Below, piece after piece: positions 1 to 8,450 of a stretch of 64,000 bases of DNA. Position numbers and translations under genes: made by a program. This DNA is from Bradyrhizobium sp. dw_411. GTDB taxonomy: Bacteria > Pseudomonadota > Alphaproteobacteria > Rhizobiales > Xanthobacteraceae. Location: the NCBI RefSeq assembly GCF_018449695.1, contig NZ_JAAVUY010000006.1, positions 310,001-374,000 on the forward strand, written 5' to 3'. The notes under the pieces were generated by a model, which was not told where the DNA came from, searched no databases, and saw only the letters and a program-made list of their open reading frames with translations. Each line of letters starts with the position of its first letter. The stretch's first letter is position 1.

Positions 1-1270
1 CCGCCGCGGCAGGCAGCGCCTTGGCAATTTCCGGCGTCGAGCCAACCGCGAGCCACAGCGACACCGCAAAGACGAAGATGAAGCCCAGAATGAACTTCGG
101 GAAACGCTGCCAGATCTCGATCGGCTTGGCCTTGTCCGGTCCCTTGTCGATATGGTTGGTCCAGATGTAGCCGAGAATGAACGCCCAGATGCCGATGAAG
201 ATATCGATGAAGATCTTCACGGTGGTGGTGGTCGCGAGAATCCAGCCCGGCTGATACTTGATGCCTTCCGCCGCCGCCTTCGCGGTGATCAGCGCCTCGG
301 TAATGCCGCCACCGGCGACGGCCGCGCCGTCGGTCTTGATCGCGAGGCCAATCCAGGCACCGGCCACCAGCGGCTCCTGCCACAGGAAGGTCTGCGCCAG
401 GAACGGCAGGATCAGAATTTCAACGACGGCGAATACGACCACCAGTGATGACACCAGGATCGGCACCGCGGGCCGCGCCCGGATCGCGCCGCCGGTAGCA
501 ATCGCCGCCGCGACGCCGCAAATCGAAATGCCGGATGCCAGCGGCACCGACCATTCGCGGCTGAAGCCGAACCATTTGCGCGCGACGTAGTAAATCACGG
601 CCCAATAAATCAGATAGGCCTCGATGATCGCCGCGGCGCCACGGATCAACAACGAAGAGGCAAGATTCAGGCGGCCCGCCGCCGTGACAGCAACAGTGGC
701 GCCGAGAATCACGATCGCGATCTTGATGTAGAGCTCGGGCCGGATTGCTTCCTTGAGCCATTCGGCGAACCGCGGAAAGAAATTGGCGATCACCAGCCCC
801 GACAGCAGCGCCACCACGAAGCCGCCTTCATTGGTAAGCTTCAGCGACCAGGAGAGACCGAATTTCGCCTGCTCGGCCGGCGTCACCGCGGCGACATAGG
901 CGTAGCTGCCGAAAATCCAGCTCGCATAGGCGATGGCGAACACGGCGGTGAAGGCGAGGGCGAATTTACGGACATCGACCCCGAGCGTGACGACGCCGGC
1001 ACCTAGCACCACCAGCAGCGCGGCATAAGTGGCCAGCAGCGAACCGCCGCCGCCGAGCCAGGCGTAGGCCTTGGCAAATGGATTGAGTGCCTGCGACAGA
1101 TCCGTATAGACCGATGTGGTTACGGCCCAGCCCAAAAGATCAGTTCCGCCGATGCTGAGGAGCGCCGTGCCGAACACCAAAAGGCCGATAACGACCGCGA
1201 GCCAGTCCTCGTTCAGCCGCGCCCGTAGCGTAATTGGCTCCGCCGATGCTTTGACCGCGATATCCGACAT
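1..1270 (-). CDS. YeiH-family putative sulfate exporter (3' part off the window)
   Basis: The gene starts at an ATG at 1270 with a GGGGAAG ribosome site just upstream and runs leftward past the window edge, so the C-terminus is missing. About 423 residues are visible. They are mostly hydrophobic, with roughly ten membrane helices, and match the UPF0324/YeiH family (Cons_hypoth698), which databases label putative sulfate exporter. The sequence carries the family's long conserved loop with many small residues around the middle. It lies downstream of, and on the same strand as, a sulfonate-type uptake and oxygenation operon, separated by about 390 bases that hold a repeat. A role in exporting sulfite or sulfate released from organosulfur compounds is an inference from context; transport function of this family is poorly tested. 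Confidence 0.85.
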   Translation of the reverse strand, partial: MSDIAVKASAEPITLRARLNEDWLAVVIGLLVFGTALLSIGGTDLLGWAVTTSVYTDLSQALNPFAKAYAWLGGGGSLLATYAALLVVLGAGVVTLGVDVRKFALAFTAVFAIAYASWIFGSYAYVAAVTPAEQAKFGLSWSLKLTNEGGFVVALLSGLVIANFFPRFAEWLKEAIRPELYIKIAIVILGATVAVTAAGRLNLASSLLIRGAAAIIEAYLIYWAVIYYVARKWFGFSREWSVPLASGISICGVAAAIATGGAIRARPAVPILVSSLVVVFAVVEILILPFLAQTFLWQEPLVAGAWIGLAIKTDGAAVAGGGITEALITAKAAAEGIKYQPGWILATTTTVKIFIDIFIGIWAFILGYIWTNHIDKGPDKAKPIEIWQRFPKFILGFIFVFAVSLWLAVGSTPEIAKALPAAA

Positions 1271-1663
1271 CCGACTTCCCCAAAAGCTAGTTAAAGAGGT
1301 TGATTAAATGGCGTGGGTTCCGCGCAGCATTCCCGGCCCCGAAATTCGCCTTAATTTGGAACAATATGGCGCAAAACCAGTAATAACGGCAATCTCATAG
1401 AATTCTTTTCTTCGGCGCTTTGAAATAAGGCTCTTCTCGCAAACTGCGACCGGAGAGAAGGAATGACTTCGGGCATCCCTCACTTCCGTCATTGCGAGCC
1501 AAGCGAAGCAATCCATAGCGCGGCAAGGAGGCAAGAACGGATTGCTTCGCGGAGCCTGTCATCGGGCGCGCATTCGCGCGACCCGTTGGCTCGCAATGAC
1601 GACAAACCCTGAAAAGCCCCCGATCAGCGCGTGGGATAGGGCCGCGCGCAGAACCGCGCCGGC
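1271..1663. other. intergenic stretch without a gene
   Basis: Between the YeiH-type gene and the binding-protein gene, both leftward. It holds one copy of the long palindromic repeat (1488-1601) and an AT-richer stretch near 1350-1430 that could carry the promoter of the YeiH-type gene. I see no convincing coding frame. Confidence 0.6.
1488..1601. repeat. palindromic intergenic repeat, family A, long form
   Basis: Begins GTCATTGCGAGCCAAGCGA and ends TTGGCTCGCAATGAC, so the outer arms are inverted copies; an inner pair AAGCAATCC / GGATTGCTT lies between them. Related copies occur at 20256-20339, 21892-21979, 62321-62439 and, strongly shortened, at 56818-56840. The copy at 62321 shares the same extra segment (CGGAGCCTGTCATCGGGCGC), so two subtypes exist. 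No coding frame; likely a dispersed miniature element of the genus. Confidence 0.85.
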
Positions 1664-2605
1664 CTAAAGGCCCGCGCCCTTCCCCAAAAACCCGGCAAAT
1701 GAACGGTCGACGATATCGGCCGCATTGAGCTTTTGCTTGATCAAGCCGGCGCGGAAATACAGGTCGATGGTTTTCTGCTCTTCGGCCACAACGCCGTCAT
1801 CGATCGGCGCCATCTGGATTTTCGCGCGATTCAGCCAGTTGATCGCCACCGCCGGCGGAATGTTCATCAGCTTGCCCCAAGTCTCCGCGTAAGCATTGAC
1901 ATTGGTCAGCGACCACTGGCGGGCCGCGGTCAACCGCCGCAGAAAATCCTCCAGCTCCGGCCGCTTGTCGCGGATCGCATTGGATGAGGCGACCTCGAAG
2001 CTTAATCCAGACGCCAGACCTTCCGCGCTGAGCAATCGCTTCGACTGGAACAGCACTTCTTCCTGACTCACATAAGGCTCCCAGGTCGACCACGCATCGA
2101 CGGAACCCTGGGTGTAAGCCACCTTGGCATCCGAGGGCGCGAGGAACACGATCTGCACATCACTCGTCGACCATCCCCGCGATTCCAGCGCGGCCAGAAT
2201 AAGCTGATGGCCGATCGAGCCGCGGCCGGTCGCGATCTTCTTTCCCTTCAGATCATCGAAACTGTGAATATGCGAGTCGCGCGGCACCAGGATCGCGAGG
2301 CCTTCGCGGCTCTGCTTGATGGCGCCGATCGCCTTCACCGACACGTTGGCAGCTGCGGCGAACGTGAACGGCGCGTCGCCGACCACGCCGGTCTCGATGG
2401 CGCCGGCACCGAGCGCTTCCAGCAACGGTGCGGCCGCCGGAAATTCCTTCCACTCGATCTTGTAGGGCACATCCTTGAGCACGCCGGCCGCTTCCATCAC
2501 GGCTTGCGAATTGCCCTTCTGGTCGCCGACCCGCAGCGTGGTTTGGGCCGACGCCGAAGTGATCGCGCCCAGCAACAAGCCCGCAATGAAAAGACCGCGT
2601 ATCAT
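1664..2605 (-). CDS. ABC transporter substrate-binding protein, aliphatic sulfonate type
   Basis: A 313-residue periplasmic binding protein. Residues 1-20 form a Sec signal peptide ending in ASAQ. The mature part starts TLRVGDQKGN, the usual entry strand of SsuA/TauA-like (NMT1-fold) proteins, followed by the EFPAAAPLLEALGAGAIE segment that recurs in sulfonate-binding proteins. The start overlaps the stop of the upstream monooxygenase gene by four bases (ATGA), indicating translational coupling. It is the last gene of a leftward operon. It is clearly paralogous to the divergent gene at 8447, sharing the RVGDQKG, YKIEW-EFPAAAP and W-WEPYVS segments. The ligand is not evident from sequence; a sulfonate or another organosulfur compound is the best guess from its neighbours. 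Confidence 0.85.
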   Translation of the reverse strand: MIRGLFIAGLLLGAITSASAQTTLRVGDQKGNSQAVMEAAGVLKDVPYKIEWKEFPAAAPLLEALGAGAIETGVVGDAPFTFAAAANVSVKAIGAIKQSREGLAILVPRDSHIHSFDDLKGKKIATGRGSIGHQLILAALESRGWSTSDVQIVFLAPSDAKVAYTQGSVDAWSTWEPYVSQEEVLFQSKRLLSAEGLASGLSFEVASSNAIRDKRPELEDFLRRLTAARQWSLTNVNAYAETWGKLMNIPPAVAINWLNRAKIQMAPIDDGVVAEEQKTIDLYFRAGLIKQKLNAADIVDRSFAGFLGKGAGL

Positions 2606-3702
2606 TCGGCTGCCACTCCCCGGGCGCGGCTGCGCTCGGCGATCAGTTCGCGCGTGCGCGGGATCAGTTCGCGGCCGTAATCAATCGCGTCGATCAGGGG
2701 ATCGAAGCCGCGAATGAGGAAATGGCTGACGCCGAGATCATAGTAATCGCCGAATACTTCGGCGACCTGCTCGGGCGTTCCGACCAGGGCTGTGGTGTTG
2801 CTGTTGGCGCCGGTGAGCTTGGCGATCTCCGTCCACAGCCGCTTGTCGATCCGGGTGCCTTGCTCTGCCAGCGACAGCAACCGGCGCGCACCGGCGGTCG
2901 CATGACCGTCGGCTGGCTTGCGATAGCCGGTCTTGTCCTGCAGCGCGGTCGCGCGCGCCAAGATCTCTTCGGCCTTGGCCCACGCCTTCTCTTCGGTGTC
3001 GGCGATGATGGGACGGATCGACAGGCTGAAGCGCGGTGTCGGCCGGCCGTGCTTGGCGGCGGCGACGCGCACCCGCGAGGTCACATCGCGCACCTGAGCG
3101 TAGGATTCGCCCCACAGCGCGAACGTATCGGCATGCTTGCCTGCGACTTCGATCGCGGCATCGGACGCTCCGCCGACGAAGATCGGAATGCCCGTGCTGC
3201 GATAGGGCTTCACTTGTGAGAACCCATTCTGAACCTGATAATATTTTCCGTTGTAGCTGAACGGCTTCTCGCTGGTCCATTGCGACCGCAGCACATCGAG
3301 AAACTCGTCGGTGCGGGCGTAACGTGCGTCCTTGTCGTCGAGCGTATTGCCGTCCTGCCGCAGCTCGGTCGCATTGCCGCCGGTGATCACATGCAGCGAA
3401 ACCCGGCCTTCGGAAAACTGATCGATGGTAGCCAACTGACGGGCGAGCAATGTCGGAGCGGTAAAGCCCGGCCGCTGCGCGATCATGACATGAAGCCGGT
3501 CGGTCACGCTCAATACGTGTTGGCCGACCTGAAGCCCGTCCGGCGTGGTCGAATGAAAAGCCAACAGCGCGCGGTCGAACCCGGCGGTCTCATGGGCTTT
3601 CGCCACGGTCTCGATGTAGCGGCGATCGAGCACCGGTCCGGACCGAACGATGGTCTCGGACGAATTGTTGTTGGTGATGTATCCGATGAATTCGACGGAC
3701 AT
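2602..3702 (-). CDS. LLM-class flavin monooxygenase, SsuD-like
   Basis: I place the start at the ATG at 3702, which has GGAG eight bases upstream and gives a 366-residue protein beginning MSVEFIGYITNN; an upstream in-frame ATG at 3783 would add 27 residues unlike the family. The protein is a bacterial-luciferase-like TIM barrel. Segments typical of alkanesulfonate monooxygenase SsuD are visible: a DRALLAFHS-like early loop, an LARQLATIDQFSEGRVSLHVITGG block near residues 85-110, and GTPEQVAE close to the C-terminus. Members use FMNH2 from a separate reductase and O2 to cleave C-S bonds, releasing sulfite. No reductase gene is present in the visible operon. Substrate is inferred from the sulfonate-type transporter genes around it. 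Confidence 0.85.
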   Translation of the reverse strand: MSVEFIGYITNNNSSETIVRSGPVLDRRYIETVAKAHETAGFDRALLAFHSTTPDGLQVGQHVLSVTDRLHVMIAQRPGFTAPTLLARQLATIDQFSEGRVSLHVITGGNATELRQDGNTLDDKDARYARTDEFLDVLRSQWTSEKPFSYNGKYYQVQNGFSQVKPYRSTGIPIFVGGASDAAIEVAGKHADTFALWGESYAQVRDVTSRVRVAAAKHGRPTPRFSLSIRPIIADTEEKAWAKAEEILARATALQDKTGYRKPADGHATAGARRLLSLAEQGTRIDKRLWTEIAKLTGANSNTTALVGTPEQVAEVFGDYYDLGVSHFLIRGFDPLIDAIDYGRELIPRTRELIAERSRARGVAAE

Positions 3703-3868
3703 GGGTGGCTCCGGTTCAGGCGGTGAGAATAATGATGGGGTGGCGCGAAATAGGTGTCGAGGATGGCCCGGAAATAAGGACAAGCCCCCTGTCGCACGGG
3801 CCGACGCGCGGCTTTTATTTCAGCAGCAGGGTCAAACGCAGCGGAATCTTCCCCGTCGCCTCCCTCTT

Positions 3869-5041
3869 TCAGAGGCCAAGCGCAAGCCGGCCGGCGATCA
3901 CGCGCGTGGCATCGTCCTGCGGAGTATGAACGCGTCCGCACAGCACGTCGCGATAATGCCGCTCCAGCGGATTGGCCCGGGTCAGGCCGTGATTGCTGGT
4001 CAATGACAGCGCTTGCTCGACGACCGCGACCGCGTTGTTGGTGACGGTAAGCTTGATGATGTTGGCTTCGGACGGACTTAGCTGGACACCATCGTCGAAA
4101 TCTCCCGCGAAACTTTCGATCAGCCGGGCGTTGACCGCCAGATTAGCTTCAATGGCGCCGACGATCTCCTGCGCGCGCGGCAGCGTGGCCAACGGCGCGC
4201 CGAGATTGGACGGCGTGCGATCCTTGAGAAATTCGATGACCCAATCGCGCGCGGCGCGGGCGACGCCATCGTAGATCGCCGCAACGAAGATCGCATGGAC
4301 CGTCGCCTGGGTGAGATCCGGCACCAGCCATTCATCGGGTTTGCGGACATCGATTTCATAATCGAGCGGAAACACCACGTCGTCGAATATGACATCGTGA
4401 CTGCCGCTGGCGCGCAGCCCGAGATGATCCCAGGTCTCGACGATGCGGATGCCCGGCAATCCCGCCGGAACCAGAAATATGCCGACCCGCACATCCGGCT
4501 CGTCAGTCTTCGCCCACACCGCGTACCATTTCAGGATCGGCGCGCCGGTCGAATAGATCTTGCGGCCGCTTAGCCGCCATCCCGTCTCGGTCTTGCGTGC
4601 AATCGTCGCCGGCAGCCCGCCGCGCGACGGCGACCCCTGATCGGGCTCGACCCGCAGCGCATTGATCAAGGCCACGTCTTCGATGGTTTCACGGGCCAGC
4701 TTGCGCGCGAGACGGGCCGGCCAGTGCGAGCTCCGCGCCATCACCAGATGCTGGATGTAATGCATCGACAGCACCAGCGCCGTCGATGGATCAGCCTTTC
4801 CGAAGATACCAAGGATGCGCGCGGCATCCAGCGCCCCTGCTCCATCGCCGCCCAGCGCGGCCGGCACGGTCAGCGCCAGCAAGCCTGCCTTGGACAGTGC
4901 CTCGAAATTCTCGAACGGAAAACTCGCATCGCGGTCATGCTGGGCCGCCCGGCTGGCGAATTCGGAAGCCAGCGCGTTGGCGCGGTCGAACACGTCAACC
5001 GTTGCGTCGACCGGAACTTCCTTGCGGTTGGTGCTCACCAT
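3869..5041 (-). CDS. acyl-CoA dehydrogenase-like flavoprotein, SfnB/DszC type
   Basis: A 390-residue protein of the acyl-CoA dehydrogenase superfamily: alpha N-domain (1-120), beta middle domain with GWRLSGRKIYSTGAP around residues 155-170, and an alpha C-domain. The subgroup resembles SfnB and DszC, which act on sulfur compounds with reduced flavin rather than dehydrogenating acyl-CoA. The catalytic Glu used by true acyl-CoA dehydrogenases is not apparent, which fits a monooxygenase. The start overlaps the end of the ATPase gene by seven bases and 166 bases separate its stop from the SsuD-like gene. It therefore lies inside a sulfonate-type operon, suggesting a second oxygenation chemistry for the same nutrient class. 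The exact reaction is unknown. Confidence 0.8.
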   Translation of the reverse strand: MVSTNRKEVPVDATVDVFDRANALASEFASRAAQHDRDASFPFENFEALSKAGLLALTVPAALGGDGAGALDAARILGIFGKADPSTALVLSMHYIQHLVMARSSHWPARLARKLARETIEDVALINALRVEPDQGSPSRGGLPATIARKTETGWRLSGRKIYSTGAPILKWYAVWAKTDEPDVRVGIFLVPAGLPGIRIVETWDHLGLRASGSHDVIFDDVVFPLDYEIDVRKPDEWLVPDLTQATVHAIFVAAIYDGVARAARDWVIEFLKDRTPSNLGAPLATLPRAQEIVGAIEANLAVNARLIESFAGDFDDGVQLSPSEANIIKLTVTNNAVAVVEQALSLTSNHGLTRANPLERHYRDVLCGRVHTPQDDATRVIAGRLALGL

Positions 5042-5835
5042 GTTGCGTCCAATCCGAGCAGTCCGAGAATGTTCCGGCGCAGCTCCGACAGTTTCGGATC
5101 GCCCCGATGCCGCGGATAGGGGCTATCGACCGCAATATCCGCCTTGATGCGCGCCGGGCGGTCGCTGAACACGATGACGCGGTTAGCGAGAAACACCGCT
5201 TCTTCGACATCATGGGTCACCAATAGCGTGGTGAATCCGCTGCGCTGCCAGAGCGAGGCGATTTCCGCCTGCATGGTGATGCGCGTCAGTGAATCGAGCT
5301 TGCCGAGCGGTTCGTCGAGTATGAGGAGTTGGGGATCGTTGACCAGCGCCCGCGCCAGCGCGACCCGCTGCGCCATGCCGCCCGAGAGCTGATGGGGGTA
5401 GGCGTTACGAAAGCCCGAGAGCCCGACCAGCTCGATCGCGGCATCGACGCGGTGACGCTGGGTCTTCAAAATGCCCTGGGCTTCCAGGCCGAGCGCGACG
5501 TTGTTCCAGACGGTGCGCCATGGAAACAAGGTCGGATCCTGAAACACCACGACGCGCGAAGGAAACGGCCCGGTGATCGGATCTCCGTCTTCACGCAGCG
5601 TGCCCGATCGCGGCGCCTCAAGGCCCGCGACCAGACGCAGCAAGGTCGACTTGCCGCATCCGGACGGACCGAGCAGGGCAACGAATTCACCCGGCTTGAC
5701 CGAAAAGCTGACATCGTCCAGCACCGGCAGAACAGCGCCATCGATATCGAAAGCATGGCTGACGCCCTCGACATCCAGCGCGGCGCCTCTGGCCAGCGCC
5801 GTTGACGCGCGCTCAGTAACCGCGAGCGCTACCAT
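5035..5835 (-). CDS. ABC transporter ATP-binding protein, SsuB/TauB-like
   Basis: I choose the ATG at 5835, which overlaps the permease stop by seven bases and gives 266 residues; the same frame stays open far upstream, but that part is the permease gene read out of frame. Walker A is GPSGCGKST near residues 56-64, the signature is LSGGMAQRVALARAL, Walker B is LLILDEPLGKLD and the switch His is in LLVTHDVEEA. These are all intact, so the enzyme should hydrolyse ATP to drive import. The sequence is of the nitrate/sulfonate/taurine class. It sits between its permease and the first oxygenase gene. Confidence 0.9.
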   Translation of the reverse strand: MVALAVTERASTALARGAALDVEGVSHAFDIDGAVLPVLDDVSFSVKPGEFVALLGPSGCGKSTLLRLVAGLEAPRSGTLREDGDPITGPFPSRVVVFQDPTLFPWRTVWNNVALGLEAQGILKTQRHRVDAAIELVGLSGFRNAYPHQLSGGMAQRVALARALVNDPQLLILDEPLGKLDSLTRITMQAEIASLWQRSGFTTLLVTHDVEEAVFLANRVIVFSDRPARIKADIAVDSPYPRHRGDPKLSELRRNILGLLGLDATW

Positions 5836-6884
5836 TTCACGACGCCCTTCTGCCAGACCAATAGGCGGTCGCGGGTCCGGAACAGCAGCGTGATCGCGCC
5901 CGAGCACAACAGCGACATCACGATCAGCGCGGCATACATGTTCGCATAGGCCGCCCAGCCCTGCGCCCATTGCAGGTACCAGCCGAGCCCGGACTTGACC
6001 CCGATCATTTCGGCGACGACCAGCACGGCAAAGGACGATCCCAGTCCCATGAACAGGCCGACAAAGACATGCGGCAGCGCTGCGGGAATGGCGACTTTCA
6101 GCACCAGGAACGAAGGCTTGGCGCCCAGCGTCCGCGCCACGTCGTAATAGGCGTTGCTGACGCTCGCGACGCCGGACCAGGTCAGGACCGTGACCGGGAA
6201 TCCCGTCGCCAGCGCAATCAGGAACGTGCTCGCGCTCCAGCTCGAAGGAAACGTAAAGAACGCGATCGGAAGCCACGCCGTCGCCGGCAGCGGCCCGATG
6301 AACCGCAAAATCGGATGCACCCAATAGCCGACGCTGCGCGACCAGCCGATCGATACGCCAGTCAGGAATCCGGCAACCGCGCCGATCACGTAGCCGCCAA
6401 GCTGAAGCTTGACGGATGCAAAGGCGCTATCGAGCAGCTTGGGCAGATCGTCGGTATAGACTTCGACGATGGCTTGCGGCGGCGGAAAGAACGGCAGCGG
6501 CAGCCAGCCGAATTTTGCGGTCGCGACCTCCCACAAGCTCAGGAACAATCCGAGCACCAGCAGCCACGGCGCGCGTTTCTGCAGACCCGCGCCGAAACGG
6601 CCGAGCAGGCTTCCGCTCAATGTCGTGACAAGAACAATGCCGGCGATAACAAAGGCCGAAATCGCGACTTCATGCGTTCGCGACCAATCACCGCGATCTT
6701 CCCACCACAGGCAGGAGAGGCCGAAGACAGCCCATGCCGCGCTGGCGACGACACCGCTTCCATTGACCGGAAGCAGCCTGAAAAGCGACAGCCTCGGTAA
6801 CGACAGCGAGCGTCCCGCGAATGCCGCGCCCTCTTCCACCGATTGCGGTAGCCCGACCGCCTCAGGCACTGAATAGATCGACAT
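5829..6884 (-). CDS. ABC transporter permease, SsuC/TauC-like
   Basis: The ATG at 6884 (MSIYSVPEA) is preferred because GGAG lies a suitable distance upstream; an ATG at 6899 would add five residues. The 351-residue protein has a long N-terminal part with two extra hydrophobic segments before the usual binding-protein-dependent transport domain (roughly residues 140-340, about six helices). The coupling loop that contacts the ATPase is visible as ARTLGAKPSFLVLKVAIPAALPHV. This length exceeds the ~260 residues of SsuC, so the N-terminal extension (residues ~1-110) is notable. It overlaps the binding-protein gene by 23 bases and the ATPase gene by seven, so the three are one transcription unit. 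Confidence 0.88.
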   Translation of the reverse strand: MSIYSVPEAVGLPQSVEEGAAFAGRSLSLPRLSLFRLLPVNGSGVVASAAWAVFGLSCLWWEDRGDWSRTHEVAISAFVIAGIVLVTTLSGSLLGRFGAGLQKRAPWLLVLGLFLSLWEVATAKFGWLPLPFFPPPQAIVEVYTDDLPKLLDSAFASVKLQLGGYVIGAVAGFLTGVSIGWSRSVGYWVHPILRFIGPLPATAWLPIAFFTFPSSWSASTFLIALATGFPVTVLTWSGVASVSNAYYDVARTLGAKPSFLVLKVAIPAALPHVFVGLFMGLGSSFAVLVVAEMIGVKSGLGWYLQWAQGWAAYANMYAALIVMSLLCSGAITLLFRTRDRLLVWQKGVVKW

Positions 6885-7962
6885 AAATCCGCTCCGCAAA
6901 TTTCGTCGTATCGGTGCTCGGCTTGAAAACGGACACCAGCTTCAGATCGTCAGCATAGGCCTTGAGCTCCTGCTTGAGCACCGCGCCGACCGGATGGTGA
7001 TGATGGGTGTGATAGCGGACCATCGCCTGCAGATCTTCGATGCTGGCGTTCTTGGGCGCGTAGGGCTGGAACGAGGCGGCTGCCTTGTCCGGATTCTGCG
7101 AGGTGAACATCGCCGCGTCCAGCAGTGCCTGCGTGATGGCGCGCGCGACCTGCGGCTCCTCCCGCACCAGACTGCCGCGCAATCCGACGATGCAGCAGCT
7201 CTTGTCCTTGTAGTCGCCGTCCAGATTGGACGCGACTTCCTTGTAGCTACTGTCCTTCAGCCAGAGATAGGCGATCGGATCGGACGCCAGCACCGCCTGG
7301 ACTTCGCCCTTATCGGCGGCCAACTGCAGCAGATTGCCCGGGTAGACCCGCCAATCGACATCCTTGTTGGGATCGAGGCCCAATCTCGCGAGCTGGATCG
7401 AGAAGAAATTCTTGTCGGGACCGGCGAGATCCCCGACACCGACGACCTTGCCCTTGAGATCGGCGAGTTTGTCGACGCCCGAATTGGTCCGCGACAGGAC
7501 GCGCATGCAGCCGCCATGAGTTCCGGCCGCGATCTTGACATCAAAGCCTTGCTCGAGCGGCTTCAGCCAACGCAGCGCCATGCCGAGGCCCGCATCGGTC
7601 TTGCCGGTCGCAATCGCCTCCAGCAATTGATCCGTCGAGCCGCTGTAGTTGACTAGTTCGACGTCGAGATTCTGTTTCTGGAAAAAGCCGTGATCGATCG
7701 CCACCGGCAGCGGCGCGAGGCAAACAGCGCCGGCATTCCAGGACAGTTTCAGCTTTCGCGGAGCGCCTGTCAGCGGCGGTGCATCGGATGCGGTCTTGCA
7801 GATCGGGAATTCCGAGAAGTCGATATTCGGCGTCAGGTTGCGGAACGGAAAGGCCTGCGCGCTGAACACGCCGATCGGCGCGGCAAATGCCGCGGCAGCT
7901 CCGGCGCCTAGCAGCGTGCGGCGATCCAGCAACGACCTGTCTTGCTTGGTATCTTTCGGCAT
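6862..7962 (-). CDS. Tat-exported ABC substrate-binding protein (nitrate/sulfonate/taurine class)
   Basis: The start is the ATG at 7962, with AGGAG upstream; an in-frame ATG at 8013 would give an unlikely 17-residue extension. The 366-residue product has a twin-arginine leader (DRRTLLGAG, residues 13-21) followed by a hydrophobic stretch to about residue 37, so it probably crosses the membrane folded. The mature part is an NMT1/THI5-like fold: KLSWNAGAVCLAPLPVAIDHGFF opens the first lobe (split here: KLSWNAGAV, then CLAPLPVAIDHGFF). Odd points are a histidine run at residues 318-323 and a CC pair near 256-257. It heads the operon whose permease follows with a 23-base overlap. Ligand unknown; organosulfur is inferred from the downstream oxygenases. 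Confidence 0.82.
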   Translation of the reverse strand: MPKDTKQDRSLLDRRTLLGAGAAAAFAAPIGVFSAQAFPFRNLTPNIDFSEFPICKTASDAPPLTGAPRKLKLSWNAGAVCLAPLPVAIDHGFFQKQNLDVELVNYSGSTDQLLEAIATGKTDAGLGMALRWLKPLEQGFDVKIAAGTHGGCMRVLSRTNSGVDKLADLKGKVVGVGDLAGPDKNFFSIQLARLGLDPNKDVDWRVYPGNLLQLAADKGEVQAVLASDPIAYLWLKDSSYKEVASNLDGDYKDKSCCIVGLRGSLVREEPQVARAITQALLDAAMFTSQNPDKAAASFQPYAPKNASIEDLQAMVRYHTHHHHPVGAVLKQELKAYADDLKLVSVFKPSTDTTKFAERIYVDLFSA

Positions 7963-8446
7963 TGTTTTCTCCTGCTTTTTGGGCGGCAGCAAGCCGCCAT
8001 CGGCGCAACGCATGAGTGCTGCGGCCGGTTACTGCGTCGCGTTGGTTTTACGTGAATTCGCTTCTATTGCTGCGAGCGTACAGCTCTCGCGCCATTGAAT
8101 TGACGTTCAAATGATGCGTCGCGGCATCGCAATCGTCAATGAAATGGAATTTTGAATGTGAAACCGAACGGAGAGATTATCTCCACAATTGCGTTATCCG
8201 GCGGTGGAACGCTTTTCGCGCCGTTAAAAAATGTGCAGAGCTGTAAGTTCGATGCAACACCCGCCTGCTCGGCGGGAATAGCCTTGAGCAGCAGGCAATA
8301 GCCATGGTCACGCGAAAGGCGAGACGATCATTGCTCGCCCGCCAAAATATTCAGTTGGCCATTTCATTGACTGCGATCCAGTTGCTCTTAGGCTTGATCG
8401 GTCTCGGACGCGCGCCAAACCAAGCGCCAATCAACCCGGAGCAACG
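7963..8446. other. divergent intergenic region between two binding-protein genes
   Basis: This 484-base region must hold promoters for the leftward operon and for the rightward gene at 8447. The stretch 8100-8240 is AT-richer than its surroundings and includes GAGATTATCTC near 8173, a short imperfect palindrome that could be an operator. A possible 48-codon reading frame fills 8304-8450 and is listed separately. I recognise no riboswitch here. Confidence 0.5.
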
Positions 8447-8450
8447 ATGA
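8304..8450 (+). CDS. possible 48-residue leader peptide overlapping the next gene
   Basis: An ATG-initiated frame of 48 codons ends in TGA that overlaps the ATG of the binding-protein gene at 8447 (ATGA). The predicted peptide has a basic start (VTRKARRSLLARQ), then a hydrophobic stretch of about 20 residues rich in Leu and Ile, then a short polar tail. That is a plausible one-pass membrane or signal-like peptide, and the overlap would couple translation. Against it: the third-position GC content is clearly lower than in neighbouring genes, the ribosome site (CAGGCAAT) is weak, and I know no family. It may be chance. Confidence 0.3.
   Translation: MVTRKARRSLLARQNIQLAISLTAIQLLLGLIGLGRAPNQAPINPEQR

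Noticed and set aside
5836..6324. 163-codon N-terminal extension of the ATPase gene
   Set aside because: It is the permease gene read in another frame; the ATPase has a proper start at 5835.
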